Shown here in pieces: positions 8,220-15,603 of a stretch of 64,000 nucleotides of DNA. The stretch spans positions 1 to 64,000 of the forward strand of contig CXTY01000018.1 in NCBI GenBank assembly GCA_001404055.1, in the 5' to 3' direction. The position numbers and the translations under genes were made by a program. This DNA is from Roseibium album. Lineage in GTDB: Bacteria; Pseudomonadota; Alphaproteobacteria; Rhizobiales; Stappiaceae. Each line of letters opens with the position of its first letter. Position 1 is the stretch's first letter. The notes beneath the pieces were generated by a model. It was not told the DNA's origin. It was given only the letters and a program-made list of their open reading frames with translations, and did not search any database.

Positions 8220-8235
8220 TCCTGTGTACACAGGA
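8220..8235. promoter_or_regulatory. 16-bp palindrome, candidate PhnF operator
   Basis: TCCTGTGTACACAGGA is a perfect palindrome 25 bases upstream of the phnD ATG in the phnD-phnM intergenic region. GntR regulators of the HutC subfamily, to which PhnF belongs, bind palindromes of this shape (TGT..ACA half-sites). A bound repressor here would block phnD transcription or its leader. The assignment to PhnF is inference from position and symmetry. Confidence 0.6.
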
Positions 8236-8321
8236 GTGTCACACAGTTTCTCTATAGATCGCCTTCGGTAACGATTTCATGACGCTCTTCTGGCATTTTT
8301 CTAATATTCGAGGGAAAAAAT

Positions 8322-9443
8322 TTGAGAGAAATAAGTATAAAGGGAGGTATATCACTCATAAATGGTGAATTAATTCATGAGCCGGTTAATATAAATTCCG
8401 GACTTTTTGTTGGTTCATCAACTGAAAACGCCAGAACTATTGACGCAACCAATTGCTTTGTGCTTCCAGGTATTGTGGATGTACATGGTGACGCCTTTGA
8501 AAGGGCAATCCAGCCACGTGCAAATGTCGACTTCCCGCTGCACCTTGCTTTAAAGGATGTGGACTGTCAGTTGATTGCCAACGGGATTACCACGGCCTAT
8601 CACGGTCTGACGGTCTCATGGGAACCTGGGCTGCGCAGCTATGAAGCCGCACTGGCTTTCAAAACCCAGTTAAAAGCCCTGCGCTCAAGCTTTGCTTGCG
8701 ATATGCATCTGAATATCCGCTGGGAAACCTTCGCCATGGATTATGTCGAGCAAATGATTGAGTGGATTCAAGACGATCCAAAATCAATCTTTTCTCTCAA
8801 CGACCACACAACAATCTATGTTGATCTGCCCAAAGGGTCTTCAAAAATCAGCCGCATGGCTGGTCGCTCCGGCTTGTCTGAAGACGACTGCCTGATCCTT
8901 ATTGGTGAAAAATGGGAACAACGACACAAAGTTCCAGCGGCAATTGAAGCGGTTTGTGCCGGCGCGAGAGCGGCAGGCTGTGCAATCTTTGCACATGATG
9001 AACTCACCCCGGAAATGCGCGCGAAACATCGTGCCCTCGGCGTTGCTGTTTCAGAGTTTCCAATGACTGTCGAAACGGCTAAAAGTGCAGCATCCAAGAA
9101 GGAGCATGTCGTTCTAGGCGCCCCAAACATTGTGCGGGGTGGCTCCCAGAACAATGCAATCGATGCGCGGGAGAGCATAGAGCAGGAACACTGCAGCGTT
9201 CTTGCATCGGATTACTATTATCCCGCTCCTCTCGCTGCTGCATTCAAGCTGACGGATGATGGGGTTCTTCCCTTGGAAAAAGCCTGGAACTTGATCTCGA
9301 AAAATGCAGCCGCTGCTGCAAATCTCTCAGATCGAGGACAAATCCGTGATGGACTGCGTGCAGATGTCATACTAGTCGACAAGGATACTCGAAGTGTCCG
9401 CACCGTTATTGTCAAAGGCCAGTTGTCGTACACGTTCAGGTAA
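8322..9443 (+). CDS. phnM: PhnM-type amidohydrolase (ribose-1-phosphonate triphosphate diphosphatase family)
   Basis: A 373-residue amidohydrolase-superfamily protein. The metal-binding motif VLPGIVDVHGDAFER, the segment IQPRANVDFPLHLALKD and the later FAHDELTPEM match PhnM, which hydrolyses alpha-D-ribose-1-alkylphosphonate-5-triphosphate to the monophosphate and pyrophosphate in the C-P lyase route. The start is TTG at 8322 with a GAGGGA site seven bases away. It is divergent from phnD and is followed 10 bases later by phnF. The genes for the C-P lyase core (phnG-L) are not in the window, so this copy either serves a distant operon or acts on another substrate. Confidence 0.85.
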   Translation: MREISIKGGISLINGELIHEPVNINSGLFVGSSTENARTIDATNCFVLPGIVDVHGDAFERAIQPRANVDFPLHLALKDVDCQLIANGITTAYHGLTVSWEPGLRSYEAALAFKTQLKALRSSFACDMHLNIRWETFAMDYVEQMIEWIQDDPKSIFSLNDHTTIYVDLPKGSSKISRMAGRSGLSEDDCLILIGEKWEQRHKVPAAIEAVCAGARAAGCAIFAHDELTPEMRAKHRALGVAVSEFPMTVETAKSAASKKEHVVLGAPNIVRGGSQNNAIDARESIEQEHCSVLASDYYYPAPLAAAFKLTDDGVLPLEKAWNLISKNAAAAANLSDRGQIRDGLRADVILVDKDTRSVRTVIVKGQLSYTFR

Positions 9444-9453
9444 ATCAACAAAA

Positions 9454-10275
9454 TTGATCGAGCCAGTTGTGACTGATCCGGACCTATTTCATTCCCTTGC
9501 TCGTGAGCCTTATCGAGCAAAAGCCGAACGAGCCATATGGCTGCAAATTTGTGATCGTCTGCAATGTGCTTACGAAAATGGCGAGCTGATGCCTGGCCTC
9601 AAACTTCCAGGAGAAATTCATCTGGCAGAAATCTTTCAGGTCAGCCGCATCACAATGCGCCGTGCTCTTTCCAAGCTGCAACAGGAAGGCCACCTGCAAG
9701 CCCGCAAAGGAGTAGGCATCTTTGTTCGCCGAAGGCCAGAGCGTTATGAAGTCGAAAGCAACATGCGTTTTATTGACGGCTTCAAGGTTGCCAATGAGCG
9801 CCTAACCAGCGAAACCCTGTCTCTGTCGCGAGATAAAGTATCCTTTGATGGCAGCAAGGCTCTGGGCATTCCGATAGGCAGCCAGGTCATAAGGTTGGTA
9901 AGGCGGAGAATTCTTGACGGCGAGCCAATCTATCTGACGATAAAAGAATTCCCAGGCAAACGGTTTCCCGAATTTGAACCTATCTATAAAAAAACTATGT
10001 CTGTTACAGACGTGTATCTGGCTCATGGCATCGAACGTCATGAAAGATTCGAAACACGCATCACGGGTGGATTTGCCAATGCGCAACAATCGGAGGGGCT
10101 GAAACTGACCCCGCGAACGCCTGTTCTGGAAGTCGTTGCCATCAACGGTGATCCGTCGGGAACAGCTGTGGAATACAACACCGGCTGCTGGCCGCTTTCC
10201 AGCGTCGAAATCGCTTTTTCCGGTTCTGCTGTTGGAGTGACACAGCCAAGGGACCGCCCCCTTCGTCAGCGATGA
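9454..10275 (+). CDS. phnF: GntR-family regulator, PhnF/HutC subfamily
   Basis: The N-terminal winged helix-turn-helix includes GLKLPGEIHLAEIFQVSRIT and MRRALSKLQQEGHLQARKG, the standard GntR DNA-binding core. It is followed by a UTRA effector-binding domain from about residue 95 to 245, recognisable in IRLVRRRILDGEPIYLT and ERFETRITGGFANAQQSEGL. This HutC-type layout is that of PhnF, which represses phosphonate genes. The start is uncertain: TTG at 9454 (10 bases after the phnM stop) is chosen, GTG at 9394 within phnM or GTG at 9469 are alternatives. No gene is seen between 10276 and 10495. Confidence 0.82.
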   Translation: MIEPVVTDPDLFHSLAREPYRAKAERAIWLQICDRLQCAYENGELMPGLKLPGEIHLAEIFQVSRITMRRALSKLQQEGHLQARKGVGIFVRRRPERYEVESNMRFIDGFKVANERLTSETLSLSRDKVSFDGSKALGIPIGSQVIRLVRRRILDGEPIYLTIKEFPGKRFPEFEPIYKKTMSVTDVYLAHGIERHERFETRITGGFANAQQSEGLKLTPRTPVLEVVAINGDPSGTAVEYNTGCWPLSSVEIAFSGSAVGVTQPRDRPLRQR

Positions 10276-10495
10276 TGACGCACGACTAGCAAAATAAGAT
10301 ACAACCTCTCCGCGCGGCCAAGCTTCCACACAGTCTGTTGCAAGCCAAGATTCTAGGTCGACAACTTCACTTTCTTATCGAAGTACACCAAGGCCGAAGC
10401 TTTCCAACGCCGGTAAAATTGTTCCAGGCGACTCTCTTTGGTATCAAGTCTGAAAATGTGATAAGTGCGAGCAAAACAACACTGGGAATGCACCA

Positions 10496-10729
10496 TTGAG
10501 CGAACTCACTGTAGCGGATGCAACGAACCACATTTATCAATCTCTCCAGGCGGACAATGAGGAGATTGACCAGCATATCGCGGCACTCAAGGCAGTGTTG
10601 AAGCGTGAAGGCTTGAAAGAGGTCGTCCTGGACCCGGTCAAGCTCGTCCAGAACAACCGCACTGGCCGCAAGCTGCTGCAGGCCTACTTTCGCCAGCGTG
10701 GTGTGAAGGTCTCATTCTCGACTTCGTAA
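10496..10729 (+). CDS. Small hypothetical protein, 77 residues
   Basis: A short alpha-helical protein with a mixed-charge N-terminal half (ADNEEIDQHIAALKAVLKRE) and a basic C-terminal half (NNRTGRKLLQAYFRQRGVKV). It is not recognised as a known family. The TTG start has GGGA nine bases upstream. It lies between phnF and the second tRNA remnant, the last gene of that segment. The composition would suit a small DNA- or RNA-associated protein, but nothing proves it. Confidence 0.5.
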   Translation: MSELTVADATNHIYQSLQADNEEIDQHIAALKAVLKREGLKEVVLDPVKLVQNNRTGRKLLQAYFRQRGVKVSFSTS

Positions 10730-10874
10730 CGCGAAGCTGTCTTAGACCTGCCGACGAGCCGTCTTCACCTCGAAGACAAAAAAGCAGCCAATTGCAAATA
10801 GCTATGCTGAATCCATCAGCATCAAATGGCTAATCTTTCTGCTGATCAGCTAGACAATCGTGTCTCGTATATCC

Positions 10875-10925
10875 GGCGGAATCATAATCCGCGTGTAGGA
10901 GGCTCAAGTCCCTCCTCCGCCACCA
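10875..10925 (+). repeat. tRNA(CAT) 3'-half remnant, copy 2 (attachment-site-like)
   Basis: GGCGGAATCATAATCCGCGT opens this 51-base copy, which shares the anticodon arm with copy 1 and then diverges only slightly. The T loop CTCAAGT and the 3' end CCTCCTCCGCCACCA are kept. There is no 5' half: the sequence before 10875 is unrelated to a tRNA and to the sequence before copy 1. It divides the phosphonate segment from the orphan binding protein. Apart from it, the bases between 10730 and 11034 show no gene. Confidence 0.75.
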
Positions 10926-11034
10926 ATTCCTGAAAGTATTCATGATGTAATTTTGGCGCGATGCAGCACAAGCTTCGGACGCGTGCCGCCCCATGCGCCT
11001 GTGATTGCGTGACTTCGTCGACAGGACCTGGTTG

Positions 11035-11898
11035 TTAGTATGCGGCCTCGGTCTCATTACCGTCGTGCCAGAAACGGTCGTCGATAGCCAGCGTTTCGGC
11101 AGACATGTTCGGGTTCGGCAATTCGAATCTGCGCCTGGTATCCAACTGAACATTCGAAAAAACATCTCGTATCGTTGGATGAGTATTGAAATAGGCCATG
11201 AAACTATCGTCATTGTATGCGGCCCGAAGACCCTGCTCGATCGCGGCGGCAGCCTCGGGCCGCTTTGGAGAGACGAAGAACAGGGCTGCATAGGGGTAAA
11301 CAATCATGAGATCGCGTTCGACCGCCAACTCGGAACCTTCCGACCGATTGACAACCTCCGCATGGGCCTCGGTGACGCCGCGCAAGAAACAGTCAAATCT
11401 CTCCGCAGCCGCCATGCCAAACAGTGACGAATAAGGTGCGGTTTTGACGGTAAAGCCTGCGCCTTCCAGTATCCGGACGTCAGGCCAGTCCGCCCCCTGT
11501 CCGATTAGTTTTTTGCGGAAATCTTCAAGGGTTCGGATTGGTGAAAAACGGTCCTGTGTGCCTTTTGCAATGATGCAGATGCGATGTCCGAGAAGGCCAC
11601 GCATAAGGGGAAGCCGCACCGGCAACAATGTCGCTTCCAGTTCACGAGATGTTCCGAACCACCCGACGGTCAGATCCCCGGATTTGAGCAAAGCAATATT
11701 TCGCGCTTGAGTAATACCGCCATCGGCAGGGATAAGTTCGTACGGCACATCGGACTTGCTCAGGCCAAGTTCAAGAAGTCCCAATGCGTAGTCTCCGATA
11801 TCGGGAGAATACCGAACCTCCAATGTGGTTGCAGCACACAATTGCGCAGAACCCAGCAACGCCATCGCGTATAACAAAGCACATCTAGCCAGAGCCAT
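11035..11898 (-). CDS. Orphan periplasmic solute-binding protein
   Basis: A 287-residue secreted protein. The N-terminus MALARCALLYAMALLGSAQL with CAA after it is a signal peptide. The body looks like a family-3-type periplasmic binding domain: early strand TLEVRYSP, then GDLTVGWFGTSRELEATLLP, and the hinge-like LMIVYPYAALFFVSPKRPEA. The frame opens at a TTG at 11934, but the ATG at 11898 has GAGGTG five bases before it. No permease or ATPase gene is nearby, so it may serve a distant transporter, a sensor kinase or a diguanylate cyclase. It is the only gene between tRNA remnants 2 and 3. Confidence 0.7.
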   Translation of the reverse strand: MALARCALLYAMALLGSAQLCAATTLEVRYSPDIGDYALGLLELGLSKSDVPYELIPADGGITQARNIALLKSGDLTVGWFGTSRELEATLLPVRLPLMRGLLGHRICIIAKGTQDRFSPIRTLEDFRKKLIGQGADWPDVRILEGAGFTVKTAPYSSLFGMAAAERFDCFLRGVTEAHAEVVNRSEGSELAVERDLMIVYPYAALFFVSPKRPEAAAAIEQGLRAAYNDDSFMAYFNTHPTIRDVFSNVQLDTRRRFELPNPNMSAETLAIDDRFWHDGNETEAAY

Positions 11899-12062
11899 AG
11901 TACACCTCGCCACCACGCCATTTCTTTGTGTCAATTAGAGTAAAAATAGGTAAAGGCGTTCAAGTACATTATATTCACATCTTAGCGGCAACAACACTTG
12001 ACGCAACGGAATAATATTTGCCTTAACAAGTTGGATTCACGTTAATATCGGGTCTTTCCGAT

Positions 12063-12100
12063 GGAATCATAATCCGCGTGTCGGAGGTTCAAATCGCTCC
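12063..12100 (+). repeat. tRNA(CAT) 3'-half remnant, copy 3 (most decayed)
   Basis: GGAATCATAATCCGCGTGTC is identical to copy 1 over 20 bases and is followed by a T arm with the loop TTCAAAT. The 5' side of the anticodon stem is damaged (GATGGA in place of AGCGGA), and after about 12100 the acceptor sequence and CCA have drifted away. It is the oldest-looking of the three copies. Confidence 0.65.
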
Positions 12101-12181
12101 CTTTCACGGATCACTCATCCGTTAATGTCAGTTGATGTGGTGGCAAGACATACTGGCGGCGAATTTGTTCCGGGGGCTAAT

Positions 12182-12739
12182 ATGGTTCGTATGCTTGCGT
12201 TGTTGTGTTTTTGTGTGCTGGTGGTTGCGCCTGCGGCCGCGACAGTGATCAACGGTGAAGTTCTGCGCCAGAACGGCAACGGCAAGTTCACATTGCTTGA
12301 TACGTCCGTGCCCTTTTCCGTTGGCCATGACAACTTCAATACGGACAATCTTTATGCGTTCGATGAAGATCAGAATATTCTTCTATCTGAACCGATAAGG
12401 GTCGATATCGGCGGTGATCGCGGAATGATCGCCCAGGGAAAAATCGTGGCGAGCCACTATGTCTTTTTTGACAGCTACTCGGGAATTCACGAAGGCTATG
12501 TGGATTTTGATGCACCGATTCTGGGAATTGCAGCGCTTCAGGAAACGCTGGCCGCGACCGATTTTCTGGCAAACAACTCGGTGAATTACATCAGTACAGA
12601 GCTAAGGGGCCTGGAACCTGGAGACTATGTCTGGGTGGACCCGGATGATCCGTTTCGCCTTTGGGTCTTTTGGGCTGGCTCTTCTCCGGGCGACTATATC
12701 CGGGTCTTCACTGAAAAATCCCTTGGGGCGATGATGTAG
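12182..12739 (+). CDS. Secreted hypothetical protein
   Basis: A 185-residue protein whose N-terminus MVRMLALLCFCVLVVAPAAA is a clear signal peptide. The mature part is rich in aspartate and aromatic residues (VDFDAPILGIA, GDYVWVDPDDPFRLWVFWAG) and suggests an all-beta extracellular domain. No family is recognised. The frame opens at 12125, but the ATG at 12182 gives the signal peptide directly. No C-terminal sorting motif is visible. It follows tRNA remnant 3 and converges on the unknown 12814-14037 gene. Confidence 0.6.
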   Translation: MVRMLALLCFCVLVVAPAAATVINGEVLRQNGNGKFTLLDTSVPFSVGHDNFNTDNLYAFDEDQNILLSEPIRVDIGGDRGMIAQGKIVASHYVFFDSYSGIHEGYVDFDAPILGIAALQETLAATDFLANNSVNYISTELRGLEPGDYVWVDPDDPFRLWVFWAGSSPGDYIRVFTEKSLGAMM

Positions 12740-12813
12740 CTTCCACAAATCGATGCCATATCCTGATGAGACAAATCCGGAATCGCTAACGGGCAAACGT
12801 GGGTTTCGCGACT

Positions 12814-14037
12814 TCACGGCCATTTATGTGGTCCGGTGCCATATCCGGCGCTGTGCCCACCCTTGATATTTCCAAGTATCGTCCCTTTGGGTTGAGGAAC
12901 ATAGCGGACCATTTTGAGCTCGGCTTGGGAAATACCTTCCTTCTTGGCATAATCGCGAACCAGTCGTTCGGCTGCCTCGTATCGCGCTTCCTGGCTTATT
13001 GCCTTGCTGCCGCCGGCACGCAAAGCCTTGATGCCGACGCCGACCCCGGTGACCAGCAACACGACCTCGGCCACCTGGCCGGCGGTTTTGGCGACTTTCA
13101 GGATTTTGACCGCCGATTCTGCGCCGCCGATCGTGTTTTCGAGATAGTCCGCAAGCCGTTGGGCGTTGTACTCGACCAGATGGGTCGCGATCAGCAAGTA
13201 GACTTGAGCCTTGACCACATCACCTCCGGCATTGGCGTCCCACGCCTTCATTCTCATCTTGTGCGCGCGGTTCCAGATATCGGTGCTGGGAAAGCTGGCA
13301 CCGCCCAGCCAGTCGGACACTCTGGTAACGCCGGGTGCAGCGCTGTGGCGGTTGCGCATGAGGTCGACGTGGAAATCCCATCCCCTGTCGTATTGAGCGT
13401 CGAAGCGCTCGAAGGAGCGTTTGAGTTTCGTCTGGACATGCCCTGTGAGCACGGCCGTGTAAAAGCCTGCACCCAGCATCGTGGTGCCGAGCAATTCTTC
13501 CCGGTTGATGATCGCGTCGTCGGTCTCGATGGTGTCACCGTCATAGCCGAGCGAGAACCAGAACTCCCAAACGGTGGGATCGCGCCCCTTCGGGTTCCAA
13601 GGTTGGCCTAGTCGCAGCCAGACACCCTTGCGGTTGAGGATTTCACGCACTTTTAGAAGATAGTCGGCTTCATCAGGATTGTTGGTGAGCGGAACCAGGG
13701 CGTCGGCAGTCAGCATCTTGTTGTGATCGACCCGAATGAAAGCGTCGTTTTTGGAAACCCGTACGCGTTTTTGAAGTATCTTTTTGGCTTTCCGCTCTTT
13801 CATCCGGTCACGCAGGACCAGGTTGCCGGAACGCGCGATCACCGATGCCTTCATGGCCTTTTGGTACGCCTCCACGTACATGGGGTTGAGTACCTCTGCG
13901 TCGAGCACGTTCTGAATCTGCGCGACCTGTTCCTTTGAAAGCAATCGCGCCAGGTGGGGAACGGTGGCGATGAGCGCTTCGGCTTCAGGCGCGCCCAGTT
14001 CACTTGCTTTACGGCGGTTGCGTGCTTCCAATCCCAT
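12814..14037 (-). CDS. Unknown ~407-residue multi-part protein, possible effector-like architecture
   Basis: The ATG at 14037 has AGGAGA eight bases upstream, so this start is preferred over the frame opening at 14097. The first ~100 residues are helical and charged (KASELGAPEAEALIATVPHL, then a basic KERKAKKILQKRVRVSK). The middle contains many tryptophans (WLRLGQPWNPKG, TVWEFWFSLGYDG, SDWLGGASFPSTDIWN). A helical region (LIATHLVEYNAQRLADYLEN) follows, then one hydrophobic span VAEVVLLVTGVGVGIKALRA. A short polar tail ends HSAGYGTGPHKWP. No homologous family is recognised. The modular layout, with a hydrophobic segment before a small C-terminal domain, resembles delivered toxins, but this is speculative and no immunity gene is evident. 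Confidence 0.55.
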   Translation of the reverse strand: MGLEARNRRKASELGAPEAEALIATVPHLARLLSKEQVAQIQNVLDAEVLNPMYVEAYQKAMKASVIARSGNLVLRDRMKERKAKKILQKRVRVSKNDAFIRVDHNKMLTADALVPLTNNPDEADYLLKVREILNRKGVWLRLGQPWNPKGRDPTVWEFWFSLGYDGDTIETDDAIINREELLGTTMLGAGFYTAVLTGHVQTKLKRSFERFDAQYDRGWDFHVDLMRNRHSAAPGVTRVSDWLGGASFPSTDIWNRAHKMRMKAWDANAGGDVVKAQVYLLIATHLVEYNAQRLADYLENTIGGAESAVKILKVAKTAGQVAEVVLLVTGVGVGIKALRAGGSKAISQEARYEAAERLVRDYAKKEGISQAELKMVRYVPQPKGTILGNIKGGHSAGYGTGPHKWP

Positions 14038-14244
14038 CTCAAATTCTCCTGTGAATCTGACACTGATATCAAATTGGCAGCCGTCTGATTTCATCAAGAC
14101 GGACGCTGCCTTTTTCTCAGTGTCATTCAGGAGTTATATGCCTGGTTCTCGCTGATTTTCTCTGTGCCGAAGGTCACAAATCTTTCCTATTGGCAGAGAT
14201 CCTGCCGTTCGACCTTGTGTGAGATCGCGGTCAACAGCTTGGCA

Positions 14245-14931
14245 TTAATGTCGTTCTGCCATCGCCGTTTCCCAGCCCTTCACCAGGATTGCACGGCGTC
14301 CCGGGTATTTACCCTCCAGCACTTCCAGTGCTCGAACCCGGTCTGTTCTGAAATGCCGGTAGTCCTGTCTGGTTTCGCACCAGGCGACGATAAACCGAAC
14401 CCGATCCAGGTAAGCGATAAGAAGTGGCCAAATCACACGCGTGGTGAGTGTGTCATTTTGATCTTTGTACGCCAACTGCAGCCTGGACCGGTCTCGAATT
14501 GCACGTCTCAAGGCAGCGCCGTCGAACTGTTCCTGAATTTTTGACTGAGGAAAGATTGACCTGGAGCTTGCATCTAAAACGATTGGACGGAGTTCCTGGG
14601 GTATTGCGTCCGACAGTTTTGTAACCAGGTCTCTGGCAGAGCGTGCAAGCGAAGGATCAGCTTGGGTCACAACCCAGGCTGCACCAAGCGCTGCTGCTTC
14701 CAACTCATCCGCCGTCAGCATCAGAGGTGGCATGTCGTATCCGTCGTCAAGGACGTAGCCTGTACCGGCTTCACCGGTGATCGGAACGCGTTGTGCGATA
14801 AGTTCGGCCATGTCACGGTATAAAGTGCGGAGAGAAATTTCCAATTCCTCTGCAAGGCTCCGCCCGGTCACTGGAGACCGGTTTGCCCTAAGAATCTGGA
14901 TGATCTGGAAAAGACGTTCAGTACGACGCAT
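14245..14931 (-). CDS. YafY-type transcriptional regulator (HTH + WYL domain)
   Basis: A 228-residue regulator. The N-terminal helix-turn-helix is RTERLFQIIQILRAN, then TGRSLAEELEISLRTLYRDM, typical of the HTH_11/DeoR-like fold of YafY proteins. From about residue 125 the WYL-domain pattern RDRSRLQLAYKDQNDTLTTR and RVIWPLLIAYLDRVRFIVAW follows; this domain senses ligands or nucleic acid. The frame opens at 14961; the ATG at 14931 with AGGAG six bases upstream fits better. It diverges from an SRPBCC gene, and a perfect 12-bp inverted repeat lies between them, which suggests control of both genes. Confidence 0.87.
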   Translation of the reverse strand: MRRTERLFQIIQILRANRSPVTGRSLAEELEISLRTLYRDMAELIAQRVPITGEAGTGYVLDDGYDMPPLMLTADELEAAALGAAWVVTQADPSLARSARDLVTKLSDAIPQELRPIVLDASSRSIFPQSKIQEQFDGAALRRAIRDRSRLQLAYKDQNDTLTTRVIWPLLIAYLDRVRFIVAWCETRQDYRHFRTDRVRALEVLEGKYPGRRAILVKGWETAMAERH

Positions 14932-14938
14932 TTCTTTC

Positions 14939-14977
14939 TCCTGCTGACACACTACTGCCATAACGGTGTCAGCAGGA
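14939..14977. promoter_or_regulatory. 12-bp perfect inverted repeat, likely operator of the WYL regulator
   Basis: TCCTGCTGACAC (14939-14950) and GTGTCAGCAGGA (14966-14977) are exact reverse complements with a 15-base spacer. The repeat starts eight bases upstream of the regulator ATG and overlaps its ribosome binding site; the divergent SRPBCC gene begins about 70 bases on the other side. Autoregulation and control of the partner gene are inferred. Confidence 0.65.
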
Positions 14978-15044
14978 CAACTTTATCAGGGTGCCAACAC
15001 CAAGGAGCTGCAGCGGCTCACTTGCCAGGAATGAGGAAATGGAA

Positions 15045-15518
15045 ATGATACGACACCAGCGAACTCTCGTGATCGACGCCAGTCCTGATGCGGTCTGGGA
15101 GGTTCTCGGCCAATTTATGCATATCGACGCGTTTGCACCGCTCGTAAAGTCGGTTGATGCGCTGACTGACGGTGAAGACCAGGTTGGTTCAAAGCGTCGT
15201 TGCAACTTTGATGACGGTAACTCCGTTGTCGAAGAGGTGACAGAGTGGGAAGCAGGTCGCGGGTATCGCGTTCGATTGTCGGAAACAGACCCCATGCCGC
15301 TTGAAGAAGCCTATGCGGAGTTGCGCATCAAACCACAGGGTTCAGCGCAAACGCTTGTGGAGTGGAGCATGGACTATCGCGTGAAGTATGGTCCATTTGG
15401 ATGGTTGCTGGGCCAGACCATGATGAAAGTCATGATGAGCAAGATACTTGATGGAAATCTGAAAGGATTGGCTGACAAGGTCCTGTCAAATCGAACAGCA
15501 GCAGCGCGTACGGCCTGA
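15045..15518 (+). CDS. SRPBCC-family protein (START-like lipid/ligand binding fold)
   Basis: A 157-residue protein with the polyketide cyclase/SRPBCC opening VIDASPDAVWEVLGQF and the conserved VKSVDALTDGEDQVGSKRRC and VEEVTEWEAGRGYRVRLSE strands. The fold forms a deep hydrophobic cavity; members bind lipids, polyketides or aromatic ligands. The long C-terminal helix includes GWLLGQTMMKVMMSKILDGN. Start choice is between ATG 15039 and ATG 15045; GAGGA seven bases before 15045 favours the latter. It is the only gene on this side of the shared inverted repeat, so the WYL regulator probably controls it. Confidence 0.8.
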   Translation: MIRHQRTLVIDASPDAVWEVLGQFMHIDAFAPLVKSVDALTDGEDQVGSKRRCNFDDGNSVVEEVTEWEAGRGYRVRLSETDPMPLEEAYAELRIKPQGSAQTLVEWSMDYRVKYGPFGWLLGQTMMKVMMSKILDGNLKGLADKVLSNRTAAARTA

Positions 15519-15603
15519 TTTGATCGGAGGCTTATCCAGTCGCCCGGACCGCTGGATATGTGTGCGTCGCAGACGGCAGTTGTTGGCGTACCAATACGCC
15601 TGC

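Noticed and set aside
12799-13611. A 270-residue plus-strand frame
   Set aside because: It is opposite the 12814-14037 gene, which has the better ribosome binding site; the plus frame has a proline/histidine-rich, random-like composition.
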